Virus record (IMG/VR): IMGVR_UViG_3300034101_002100
Span: 1 to 22,996 of that record
Reading direction: 5' to 3' (one strand)
Length of the DNA stretch: 22,996 bases
Source of the DNA: a virus
A model generated the notes under the pieces. That model did not search any database. It was not told where the DNA came from and saw only the letters and a list, made by a program, of their open reading frames with translations. How positions within the stretch are numbered: position 1 is the first letter of the stretch; every line of letters begins with the position of its first letter. Shown here in pieces: positions 13,406-20,263 of the stretch. A program made the translations under genes and the position numbers.

Positions 13406-13434
13406 ATTATAGCAAATTGCCCATTTTCGAGCAA
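13406..13434 (-). promoter_or_regulatory. Sigma70-type promoter of the AAA+ gene, TTGCTC - 17 nt - TATAAT
   Basis: TTGCTC (13434-13429) and TATAAT (13411-13406) have ideal 17-nt spacing and an extended -10 (TTTGCTATAAT). The following leader (ATAATGG, ATAGTAA, then GGAG) nearly repeats that at 14199-14170. Confidence 0.8.
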
Positions 13435-13449
13435 CCTTAAAATGCTGAT

Positions 13450-13483
13450 TTTTGGGGTGTTGCACAAAAACAACACCCCAAAA
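13450..13483. other. Long intergenic hairpin without U-tract
   Basis: Perfect 13-bp arms TTTTGGGGTGTTG (13450-13462) and CAACACCCCAAAA (13471-13483) with an 8-nt loop lie between the 222-aa gene and the promoter of the AAA+ gene. Neither strand has a U-run after the stem. It may be a processing/stabiliser hairpin, a weak terminator or a protein site. A smaller GCTTAA/TTAAGC hairpin spans the stop codon just beside it (about 13485-13499). Confidence 0.65.
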
Positions 13484-13493
13484 TGCTTAAAAA

Positions 13494-14162
13494 TTAAGCA
13501 AATTTGACGAAATTCAGCGTAGTAACCTGAGCACCGTTATGATATTTGCTAGTTTCGGTGCGTTTAATTTTGCCCGAATAACGAGCGCTACGAGTGCAAT
13601 CTTCTTTGGCAGTCAGATACGAAACCAAATTTCCGTTGTCGTCTTTAGCATTAACTGACCAGCAATTGAATTGCTGAAGAAAACGACTGTTCATGACAGT
13701 CAAATTGACTGTAATTTTATCACCAACGCGGCCCAAATATTGACTAACTTGGGCCAGCTCTGCCACTTCTTGCTCGCGAGCTTGACGCTGAACAAGTTGA
13801 GCCGTCATGCTAGGCAGAAATGCCATAAGCCCAGCGTCACTCATGGTGGACTCTGTCTGCGTGAGCAGGTTAGTCAGTGTGTTCTGAAAGTCCGGAACCA
13901 TGAGACCTTTAAGGATACGCATCATACGATCCTGACTCAGAGTCTCCATGGCAGCAAGTGCGTCGGTGCGATCCTGCTCAGTGACTTCAAGGTTGCCTTC
14001 GCGCATCAATTGCTTATTAGGAACAACTGTGACCAGTGAATCCTTTTCTTTGTCAAAATACGAACTGTCTTTATAGACATTAGACTGATTCTTGCGATAG
14101 GCCGCAAAAGCCAGAGCGGCAAGCTCAACAGTAGAAATTTTCACTGGGGTGTATCGTGCCAT
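13494..14162 (-). CDS. Hypothetical protein, probable partner of the AAA+ ATPase
   Basis: This 222-aa soluble protein starts MARYTPVKISTVELAALAFA. Residues about 5-55 hold a helix and a 'PNKQLMREG' turn. The middle (60-145) is helical with many Gln, Thr and Met. The C-terminal third is beta-rich (KITVNLTVMNSRFLQQFNCW, then GNLVSYLTAKEDC, then a basic GKIKRTETSKYHNG). The last part could be an OB-like or other small beta-barrel domain. No known motif is found. It has an excellent promoter and Shine-Dalgarno (AAGGAG, 7 nt spacing), nearly duplicated in front of the AAA+ gene, which suggests equal and high expression of the two. A hairpin separates them. Function unknown. Confidence 0.75.
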   Translation of the reverse strand: MARYTPVKISTVELAALAFAAYRKNQSNVYKDSSYFDKEKDSLVTVVPNKQLMREGNLEVTEQDRTDALAAMETLSQDRMMRILKGLMVPDFQNTLTNLLTQTESTMSDAGLMAFLPSMTAQLVQRQAREQEVAELAQVSQYLGRVGDKITVNLTVMNSRFLQQFNCWSVNAKDDNGNLVSYLTAKEDCTRSARYSGKIKRTETSKYHNGAQVTTLNFVKFA

Positions 14163-14169
14163 TTCGTTG

Positions 14170-14175
14170 CTCCTT
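14170..14175 (-). promoter_or_regulatory. Strong ribosome-binding site of the 222-aa gene
   Basis: AAGGAG on the minus strand ends 7 nt before the ATG at 14162, an optimal Shine-Dalgarno that fixes the start. Confidence 0.85.
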
Positions 14176-14193
14176 GTTACTTACTATGCCATT

Positions 14194-14222
14194 ATTATAG
14201 CAAAATTGGGAATATTGGTCAA
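14194..14222 (-). promoter_or_regulatory. Sigma70-type promoter of the 222-aa gene, TTGACC - 17 nt - TATAAT
   Basis: TTGACC (14222-14217), 17-nt spacer and TATAAT (14199-14194), with an extended -10 (TTTTGCTATAAT). It is close to the bacterial consensus and shares its -10 region and leader with the AAA+ promoter. It lies directly after the stop of the 50-aa membrane gene. Confidence 0.85.
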
Positions 14223-14229
14223 CCAAAAT

Positions 14230-14382
14230 TTACTTATCTGGCACTAAGTTATACAGCCACCAGATCAATGAAAAAATGTTGTAAAAAACCCACAATATAT
14301 ACCCAATGGCTAATATTAATAATAAAGTAACAATTAATTGAACACCAGGTTTACTACAAAATTTAATAAACCATTCTTTCAT
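14230..14382 (-). CDS. 50-aa single-TM membrane protein
   Basis: The frame from ATG 14382 to TAA 14230 gives a 50-aa peptide. It has a basic N-terminus (MKEWFIKFCSKPG), a long hydrophobic helix (about 14-33, VQLIVTLLLILAIGYILWVF) and an aromatic tail (SLIWWLYNLVPDK). A purine-rich AGAAG is found upstream. It fills the gap between the 51-aa gene and the 222-aa gene promoter in the same direction. It could be a membrane anchor or toxin-like host-effector peptide; no family is recognised. Confidence 0.6.
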   Translation of the reverse strand: MKEWFIKFCSKPGVQLIVTLLLILAIGYILWVFYNIFSLIWWLYNLVPDK

Positions 14383-14393
14383 TTATATGCTTC

Positions 14394-14549
14394 TTATTCT
14401 TCGGATTTATTGTCGGCGTCGATGTATTGTTTAATAACACGCATCATCTTTCGACTAGTGTCATAGACAAATTCTTTGGCTTCGTCTTCGGTATTAACTA
14501 CTAGAATAAAACCATTGGCGGCTTTGCGAATTTCGATTGATTCAAACAT
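14394..14549 (-). CDS. Small acidic hypothetical protein (51 aa)
   Basis: The frame from ATG 14549 to TAA 14394 gives a 51-aa soluble peptide starting MFESIEIRKAANGFILVVNT, then an acidic helix EDEAKEFVYD and TSRKMMRVIKQYIDADNK. A beta-hairpin followed by a helix is likely. AAGG lies about 6 nt before the start, and a near-consensus promoter lies immediately upstream, so it is probably the first gene of an early transcript. Small beta-beta-alpha proteins of this kind are common early phage genes. No specific function is recognised. Confidence 0.65.
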   Translation of the reverse strand: MFESIEIRKAANGFILVVNTEDEAKEFVYDTSRKMMRVIKQYIDADNKSEE

Positions 14550-14577
14550 GATTGACCTTAAAGTTAATTGAGTCGTA

Positions 14578-14606
14578 ATAATAACATATTACCAAATTAA
14601 AGTCAA
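14578..14606 (-). promoter_or_regulatory. Sigma70-type promoter, TTGACT - 17 nt - TATTAT
   Basis: TTGACT (14606-14601), 17-nt spacer and TATTAT (14583-14578), with TG one base upstream of the -10 (extended -10). The ATG of the 51-aa gene follows 28 nt later, leaving room for a normal leader with AAGG. It marks the start of the transcription unit after the sugar cassette. Confidence 0.8.
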
Positions 14607-14621
14607 CCTAGATTTAATCAA

Positions 14622-16397
14622 TCAGCAACTTTGGCTTTCTTCCCTAACTTGGGCTACGGTTGCATCGGGCAAGAACGGGAACATGGCATCCAAACTGCCG
14701 CTGATAATTTTACCGTTGGCATCCTTTTTACTCTGCACTCTGGGAATCAACAATTGATCTCGTACCATGTTAACTTCTATAAACATGGGCCCGGGCTGAT
14801 CCAAAAGGTAACCTAAATTGTTTTTGACATCGTCCAGAGTTTTGAGCTTGTGCGAAGGAATCCCGTAAGCGTCTGCCAACTTGATAAAGTTTGGATTACT
14901 GACTCCGCTGCCAGCATCAGCACCAAAGTGATTGCCACTAAACAGATTATCCTGCATGAGACTGATAGCAAGGTAGCCTGCATTGTTCAGCAAAATAATT
15001 TTAATGGGTAACTTGTTATGTGCAACAGTTTGCAGCTCTTGTAGATTCATTTGAAATCCGCCGTCGCCTGCTACACAAATAACACGATTGTCGGGATTAG
15101 CAGTGTATGCACCAATGGCGCCCGGCAAGCCGAATCCCATACTGCATAATGCACTACTGGTAAACAAACGATCTCGTCCAGTGTGTTTCAATGCCTGCAT
15201 GGTACAGGTAAAGCTGGTACCCATGTCAGTTACCACAACGTCATCATCTCGAAGTTTGTAACCCAACTGTTGGATAAAGTCAAAACTGTTCACATAACCC
15301 ACTGCTCGAACGTGGCTTTCTCCGTTGACTGGAAATCTATTCTTCCATTGGTTAACCGTATCTTTCCACTTGAGTCTCAGGGGCGTGTCTGCGTTTAATA
15401 ATAGTTTGATAAATTCTTTTACATCAGCCACAATCGGATAGTTAATCTTTACTGTGTGCTTGTGGATTTCATTAGGGTCAATGTCCACCATTATCTTACG
15501 GGCATTAGGCGCAAAGTCTTTGCTGTTATAACCGGTACAGGGAATACTCAATCTACTGCCAAGAATGATCAGCAGGTCGGCTTCCTGTACTGCAAAGTTT
15601 GCAGCCCGTTCGCCCAACAATCCAAAATTTCCCACATACAAATCATCATCTGCTTCGAATAAGTCTTTGGCATTCCAAGTGGCCACGACTGGAATTTGCA
15701 AGTGTTGGACTAGTTGCAGAAATTCTGGTTCGGCATTGGCCAAATGAATTCCGTTACCTGCAATAATCAAAGGCTTTCGTGCTGCCGCAATAGTAGACTC
15801 CAGCATTGCGAGATCCAACAGAGTACTCTGTGGTATGCTCGGAAAAAACTCCAATTGATCGTCAGTTTCAATCATCTCACTTTGAATGTCGATGGGAATA
15901 TCCAACCAGACTGGGCCCATTCGTCCAGTGGTAGCAATATGCCATGCTTTATCAACTTCATGACGAATAGTCTGAATCAAAGTTAATTGATGTGCGTAAT
16001 TTGTACAATGCTTGACCATACTGATAATATCAGCTTCTTGCAATCCCAACTGTCTAACTATTCCGGGTTCAGCCGACATTGTTTGATGCCGCGGCACTTG
16101 ACCACTTAATACAATCATAGGCACTGAATCTTGCCAAGCACCCAATACTCCAGTGATGGCATTACTACTGCCCGGGCCGTTGGTGACCAGCACCAATGCA
16201 GGCTTTTTAGCAATACGAGCATATCCATCTGCACTCATGGCACAGGCCTGCTCGTTATAATTGTGATAGGTCTTGATATTACTGGTTCGCAGACTTTCCA
16301 TTAAATGCGCCGCGGCACCGCCTGTAATACAAAAAGCAGTGTCTAAGCCTTTTTGTTCTAGTAAACTAATGATATAATCACTTACTTTTATCAGCAT
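14622..16397 (-). CDS. TPP-dependent enzyme, acetolactate-synthase family
   Basis: This 591-aa protein has the three domains of the TPP-dependent pyruvate-decarboxylating family. The N-terminal PYR domain has the catalytic Glu49 in YHNYNEQACAMSADGYAR and the LVTNGPGSSN loop (70-79). The central domain spans about 195-335. The C-terminal PP domain has the TPP/Mg motif GDGGFQMNLQEL (445-456) ending in NN (471-472). Family members join an activated acetaldehyde from pyruvate to another carbonyl. Being coupled to nucleotide-sugar genes, and without a regulatory subunit gene, it fits a YerE-like role (adding a two-carbon branch to a keto-deoxysugar) better than branched-chain amino-acid synthesis. 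The exact substrate is inference. The start overlaps the HAD gene by 20 bp. Confidence 0.85.
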   Translation of the reverse strand: MLIKVSDYIISLLEQKGLDTAFCITGGAAAHLMESLRTSNIKTYHNYNEQACAMSADGYARIAKKPALVLVTNGPGSSNAITGVLGAWQDSVPMIVLSGQVPRHQTMSAEPGIVRQLGLQEADIISMVKHCTNYAHQLTLIQTIRHEVDKAWHIATTGRMGPVWLDIPIDIQSEMIETDDQLEFFPSIPQSTLLDLAMLESTIAAARKPLIIAGNGIHLANAEPEFLQLVQHLQIPVVATWNAKDLFEADDDLYVGNFGLLGERAANFAVQEADLLIILGSRLSIPCTGYNSKDFAPNARKIMVDIDPNEIHKHTVKINYPIVADVKEFIKLLLNADTPLRLKWKDTVNQWKNRFPVNGESHVRAVGYVNSFDFIQQLGYKLRDDDVVVTDMGTSFTCTMQALKHTGRDRLFTSSALCSMGFGLPGAIGAYTANPDNRVICVAGDGGFQMNLQELQTVAHNKLPIKIILLNNAGYLAISLMQDNLFSGNHFGADAGSGVSNPNFIKLADAYGIPSHKLKTLDDVKNNLGYLLDQPGPMFIEVNMVRDQLLIPRVQSKKDANGKIISGSLDAMFPFLPDATVAQVREESQSC

Positions 16398-16779
16398 GAT
16401 GTGTCTTTATATAATTTAGAGTGTCAGTCCAGTTTTCAAAGCGATATCCGTTATCGTCAATGTATAAAAAGCTGCGTGGTTTTTCTGCGGTCACTTCTGC
16501 AATACAATCAGCAATGCCGTGTTTAGCTAGCCATTCCCATACTAACTCAGTGCCAGTTTTTCCATTTATCAGTGGACGATCTGATTTGGCTTTGGCAGTA
16601 AAAATAATAATTCTGTACTGTTTGCTCAGTTCACGCACTGCATTCAGACTTCCCGGGAGTGGATCTCCGTAGACAGTGCCATCGTGAAAACCCAAATGCA
16701 TTGAATGAATGACTCCGTCAAAGTCAATACTGAGATTGTTGGCATCATCAGAGAAGCCAGGTGGAAAATGATGTTTCAT
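16378..16779 (-). CDS. HAD-superfamily hydrolase
   Basis: This 133-aa small HAD protein has motif I in LSIDFDGVIHS (nucleophile Asp19, acid/base Asp21), motif II as IIIFTAK (Thr61), a motif III lysine near Lys100 (EKPRS) and motif IV as LYIDDNGYRF (Asp108, Asp109). HAD proteins of this size are phosphatases with minimal caps. In sugar cassettes they remove phosphate from hexose or heptose phosphates or act on small sugar-like substrates. A nucleotidase role cannot be excluded. The start (16779) overlaps the upstream cupin stop by 4 nt, and its end overlaps the TPP gene. Its place between a cupin and the TPP enzyme suggests a part in the same pathway. Confidence 0.75.
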   Translation of the reverse strand: MKHHFPPGFSDDANNLSIDFDGVIHSMHLGFHDGTVYGDPLPGSLNAVRELSKQYRIIIFTAKAKSDRPLINGKTGTELVWEWLAKHGIADCIAEVTAEKPRSFLYIDDNGYRFENWTDTLNYIKTHHADKSK

Positions 16780-17450
16780 CGAATTACCATAATAACTGTG
16801 TCGGATGCAAAGTTATCCATTTCCTTTGCAACTTGCTGGATAACTTTAACTTGTCCCACATCGCCAGGCTGTGTTACCATATGAGCTCTGCCATCAATGG
16901 TTTTGACCAATCCGCCGCGTAGAAATATCACAATGTCGTCTGAGGGATAGTCGTTAAGTGCCAGCACGTCATGAACTCGTGTAATGCCGACATAAGAACG
17001 ACCCAGCATATAGTGATTGGCTTGATCAGTTTCGGGATCATCAAACCAAACGCAATCTTCAGTTTTGGGTAACTCAAACTGGTGACCTTCGTAACCCGAA
17101 TCTTTACGGCCGTAGTTGTCTTTGAGTCTGACTAAATCATCTTTGTCCACTGGAGTTTCGATTTCCAGCATCAGGATGCCGCCGTCACTGATTGCGTGAG
17201 TTTGATGAAACAAGCCCCTGCGAATCATCTGTTTGGCAGGAGCAGTCAGTGTACGACTGTCTGCAATAAAGTTGATCTCCGCAGTCCCGTTGACAACTAC
17301 CAAGCCTGTACTTTTGTTGGGATGACAGTGCAGGCTGGTTCGCTCGCCTTGTCGAATATGCAGCAACTTCATTGCCACATATTCATTTTGGTATACGATA
17401 TACTCGTAACCCCAAGGCTTACTGACTATATTATGTTCGATTGCGATCAT
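16776..17450 (-). CDS. Cupin protein (sugar-isomerase / ManC-C-terminal-like)
   Basis: This 224-aa protein starts MIAIEHNIVSKPWGYEYIVY. 'KPWG.E' followed by 'GERTSLHCHPNKSTGLVVV' (about 35-53) is the pattern of cupin domains related to type II mannose-6-phosphate isomerases, with metal-ligand candidates His41 and His43. A 'DNYGRKDSGYEGH' signature and a second, degenerate cupin half (IVIFLRGGLVKT, then PGDVGQVKVI) follow. Such proteins are frequent beside deoxysugar operons and may isomerise or sense sugars. The ATG at 17450 gives this natural N-terminus; a longer frame to 17495 is open but adds unlikely residues. It overlaps the DJ-1 gene by 20 bp and the HAD gene by 4 bp. Confidence 0.75.
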   Translation of the reverse strand: MIAIEHNIVSKPWGYEYIVYQNEYVAMKLLHIRQGERTSLHCHPNKSTGLVVVNGTAEINFIADSRTLTAPAKQMIRRGLFHQTHAISDGGILMLEIETPVDKDDLVRLKDNYGRKDSGYEGHQFELPKTEDCVWFDDPETDQANHYMLGRSYVGITRVHDVLALNDYPSDDIVIFLRGGLVKTIDGRAHMVTQPGDVGQVKVIQQVAKEMDNFASDTVIMVIR

Positions 17451-17982
17451 TATATAGCTTGATAGCTTCTTCCATCCAAACGCCCATGTGGTCATAGTGC
17501 GGGCTGGTAATAATGTTATCGTCGATCACGAATGGCTCGTTGGTGTAAACTGCACCAGCATTGTTGATATCGTCTTTGAGACTATAGTAGCCGCTGATTT
17601 TACGACCACTGACCACCCGAGCACTGATCAACAATTGAGCACCATGACAAGTGCTGACAATAACTTTGCCTGCATCATTCCAACGTGTAATAAACTTTAT
17701 CACGTCTTGATTCTGACGAAGTTTTTCAAGACTTTTAACTCCGCCTGGAATTACCAGCATATCATAATTTTTAAAATAATGATCTGCGTTGATGCCAAAC
17801 TCGTTTAGCAGTACATGACAGGGCATGTTGAGTCCGAAGATTCCATAGATGCGTTCTTGTTCATCTCTTTTTTCTGCCACGATGTGAGTTTTAAATCCCT
17901 CACCTAGCAGTCGATAGTATGGATACACAAGTTCGTGATCCTGGAATCCGTTGTGGGTAATAATTAGTGCTTGTTTTTTCAT
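17431..17982 (-). CDS. DJ-1/PfpI family protein
   Basis: This 183-aa protein starts MKKQALIITHNGFQDHELVYP. The DJ-1/PfpI hallmarks are Glu17 in the first loop and the nucleophile elbow VSTCHGAQLL with Cys112, followed by the usual GYYSLKDDINNAGA segment. Members are glyoxalases, deglycases, chaperones or amidases. In sugar cassettes they may process reactive keto intermediates. The ATG at 17982 is preferred: it has its own promoter (TATAAT ends 9 nt upstream), while the longer frame to 18000 would run into the preceding gene. It overlaps the cupin gene by 20 bp. Confidence 0.8.
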   Translation of the reverse strand: MKKQALIITHNGFQDHELVYPYYRLLGEGFKTHIVAEKRDEQERIYGIFGLNMPCHVLLNEFGINADHYFKNYDMLVIPGGVKSLEKLRQNQDVIKFITRWNDAGKVIVSTCHGAQLLISARVVSGRKISGYYSLKDDINNAGAVYTNEPFVIDDNIITSPHYDHMGVWMEEAIKLYNDRNRT

Positions 17983-17991
17983 AGTGTTTCT

Positions 17992-18021
17992 ATTATACAA
18001 ATAAACTCATGAATCCGTCAA
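17992..18021 (-). promoter_or_regulatory. Internal sigma70-type promoter, TTGACG - 18 nt - TATAAT
   Basis: TTGACG (18021-18016), 18-nt spacer and TATAAT (17997-17992) lie in the last codons of the E1 gene. The DJ-1 ATG (17982) follows after 9 nt, so the leader would be only a few bases. It could give extra expression of the DJ-1, cupin, HAD and TPP genes. Confidence 0.55.
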
Positions 18022-19312
18022 CTTTTTCTCCAATGTAAGCAATCTGTTCTGGTGTAATAACAGGACTGGTACCGTGGAAGTAAGTATGTGTCATAGCATG
18101 AGTGGCGTTGGGATAATTGTCTTTGGCCAACTGTGGATCCATCAAATGACTGTACGCAGGTTGCAACATGATGTTGCCGGCAAAATATGGTCGAGTTTGA
18201 ATTAAATTTTCTTCTAGGTAATCTACCAAGTCAGCGCGAGTAAAAGGAGCACCTTTGCGAACAGTAATAGGAAAAGCAAACCAGCTTGGATCCGATTTGG
18301 CAGTAGGTCTTGGTAAGTGGAAGTATTGCTCATACTTTTCGTATATAGCAAATAGTAGGTTATAATTTCTTCTTCGTAGTTCATGAATCTTGGGCAGTTT
18401 CTTAAGTTGTTCCATGCCCATAGCGCATTGTAGTTCAATTGGCTTGAGGTTGTAGCCAATCTCGTCGTAGACATATTTGTGGTCAAAGATTTCGTCGGGC
18501 AAGGTTGGAATCCAATTCTTAAATCGACTACCGCAAGTGCCGCATTTGAGTTTATTAGCTTCTGGTCCCACACAGTAGCAACCACGGCCCCATTCACGGA
18601 AACTGCGTAAAATGACATCAGTGTTAGGGTCGTTAGTGGCCACATAGCCGCCTTCGCCCATGGTCATATGGTGTGCTGGATAAAAGCTACAACTGGCCAT
18701 CAACCCAAATGCTCCCAGCGGAATACCTGCATAGGTACTGCCCAATGCATCGCAACAATCTTCCAACAAGATAAGTTGTCGCTCATTGACCAACTTCATG
18801 AGACGATCCATATTGGGTGGATTACCTAATACGTGTGCAAATGTGATTACTCGAATATCTGGATTCTCATCAAGTGCTCGCTCAACTTGATCCAAATCTA
18901 AATTCAGAGTGTCTAGTTCAATGTCCACGAATACTGGAGTAAATCCAACTTGCAGTGTGGGATTAAGAGTAGTGGGGAAACCTGCAATGGGCATTAAAAC
19001 TTTAGTGCCTTTGGGCAAGTTGTAACCACGCTTACTGGTCAACGCACTCATCATCAACAAATTGCTGGAACTGCCGCTGTTGGTAACAATACCTTTTGTT
19101 TTACCAAATTGTTTAGGAAATTGCCTTTCGAATTGCAGTCCCTGGTCTCCTAGGGCCAGCCATCCGTTGAGCAGAGATTCTACTCCGGCTACGAATTCAT
19201 CTTCGTTGTAATATGCACCTGCATAATTGACAAAGTCTCGTCCCGCCTGCCATGTTTTGTTTGCTTGTTTTTCGCGAATGTACTCGCGAACTTGTTGAAG
19301 AATTTGTTCCAT
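17993..19312 (-). CDS. PLP/[2Fe-2S] nucleotide-sugar 3-dehydrase, DdhC/AscC (E1) type
   Basis: This 439-aa DegT/DnrJ/EryC1-fold protein has the E1 hallmarks of CDP-6-deoxy-4-keto-glucose 3-dehydrase. The PLP-lysine motif is replaced by histidine in SFYPAHHMTMGEGG (209-222; His214/215). The iron-sulphur cysteines are kept: Cys187-X57-Cys245-X1-Cys247, then Cys257 and Cys260. I recall the E1 motif as C-X57-C-X1-C-X7-C; here the last gap is two longer. E1 enzymes remove the C3 hydroxyl of a 4-keto-6-deoxy sugar with electrons from a reductase (E3). No E3 is in the window, so a host ferredoxin or reductase may serve, as described for SpnQ. Length matches the family (about 437 aa). Three nt separate it from the 4,6-dehydratase gene that would supply its substrate. 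Nucleotide (CDP or dTDP) is not determinable. Confidence 0.9.
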   Translation of the reverse strand: MEQILQQVREYIREKQANKTWQAGRDFVNYAGAYYNEDEFVAGVESLLNGWLALGDQGLQFERQFPKQFGKTKGIVTNSGSSSNLLMMSALTSKRGYNLPKGTKVLMPIAGFPTTLNPTLQVGFTPVFVDIELDTLNLDLDQVERALDENPDIRVITFAHVLGNPPNMDRLMKLVNERQLILLEDCCDALGSTYAGIPLGAFGLMASCSFYPAHHMTMGEGGYVATNDPNTDVILRSFREWGRGCYCVGPEANKLKCGTCGSRFKNWIPTLPDEIFDHKYVYDEIGYNLKPIELQCAMGMEQLKKLPKIHELRRRNYNLLFAIYEKYEQYFHLPRPTAKSDPSWFAFPITVRKGAPFTRADLVDYLEENLIQTRPYFAGNIMLQPAYSHLMDPQLAKDNYPNATHAMTHTYFHGTSPVITPEQIAYIGEKVDGFMSLFV

Positions 19313-19315
19313 GTA

Positions 19316-20263
19316 TCACCAAATAAAATTTTCTTTGTAGTATTCTACTATCTTTACTAGTTCGTTGTCAAATATTGCTTCAGGTTTCCATCCCAAATGA
19401 CGTAATTTACTGTCGTCGATACTGTATCGGACATCTTGACCAACTCGGATCATGTGTTCGATATAATCTTCTAAAGGACCAGTGAGTTCCATTAAATTGA
19501 CTATTTTCTTAACTACATTGATATTTTCGGTTTCGTAGTTTCCGCTTATGTTATAAATTTCATTTACTACACCAGATTCGATAATCTTAATTACTGCCTG
19601 TGCAGTATCTCCCGCATATAACCAAGTACGCACAGGAGTACCGTTATTGTGCAGGTCCACTTTACGTCCCACACTCAAATATTTTACCGTTTTGGGAATG
19701 AGCTTTTCAACATATTGGCCAATCCCATAATTATTAGTTGGACGGATTATAACATAGGGCAGATTATATGTTCTGCCCCAACTTGTTACAAGATGGTCAG
19801 CGGCGGCTTTGGTTGCACTATATGGATTACTAGGTTTTAACAAGTCTGTTTCTGTGTGACTACCCAGTTCTATATCGCCGTAGACTTCATCTGTGCTAAA
19901 GTGTAAAAATATAGGTTTTTTATATTTCTTTTTGTTTATCAACTTGAGTAAATTATGTACTCCATTAATGTTACTGTGAACAAATAAATCGCTGTCTTCT
20001 ATGCTGTTGTCAACATGAGTTTCAGCCGCAGTGTTAATAATATAATCACAGTCATAAAGTCTTGTTAGATCATTGATGTCGCTTTTTATAAAATGAAACT
20101 GATCACCATACCTCATTGACCAACTATCGATCCATGCAGGGTTACTAGCATAAGTGCATTTGTCTACACCAATAACATACCACCCTTGTTTTAAACAAGT
20201 TTCTGTGACATGGCTTCCAATGAATCCTAAACATCCTGTAACATAAACAATTTTTTTAGACAT
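19316..20263 (-). CDS. dTDP-glucose 4,6-dehydratase-like SDR
   Basis: This 315-aa extended SDR is very close in motif style to RmlB. It has the NAD-binding GCLGFIGSH (10-18), NTAAETHVDNSI (77-88), the catalytic STDEVYGD (123-130) with Asp125-Glu126, and YSATK (Tyr148, Lys152). RPTNNYGIGQYVEKLIPKTV and GTPVRTWLYAGD follow. It converts an NDP-glucose to the 4-keto-6-deoxy sugar, the common first step to deoxysugars. It is somewhat shorter than RmlB (about 350 aa). The start overlaps the upstream SDR stop by 8 bp, and the E1 gene follows after 3 nt, so the product can be passed straight to the 3-dehydrase. The motifs suggest dTDP over CDP, not proven. Confidence 0.9.
   Translation of the reverse strand: MSKKIVYVTGCLGFIGSHVTETCLKQGWYVIGVDKCTYASNPAWIDSWSMRYGDQFHFIKSDINDLTRLYDCDYIINTAAETHVDNSIEDSDLFVHSNINGVHNLLKLINKKKYKKPIFLHFSTDEVYGDIELGSHTETDLLKPSNPYSATKAAADHLVTSWGRTYNLPYVIIRPTNNYGIGQYVEKLIPKTVKYLSVGRKVDLHNNGTPVRTWLYAGDTAQAVIKIIESGVVNEIYNISGNYETENINVVKKIVNLMELTGPLEDYIEHMIRVGQDVRYSIDDSKLRHLGWKPEAIFDNELVKIVEYYKENFIW

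Noticed and set aside
12330-13412. 360-codon plus-strand open frame opposite the AAA+ ATPase gene
   Set aside because: It is antisense to a gene with complete AAA+ motifs, promoter and Shine-Dalgarno. Its translation has no recognisable motif and looks like a reverse-frame shadow.
14622-16397. TPP enzyme as a branched-chain amino-acid acetolactate synthase
   Set aside because: No small subunit or other ilv genes are present. Overlap with sugar genes argues for a nucleotide-sugar role, though this stays an inference.
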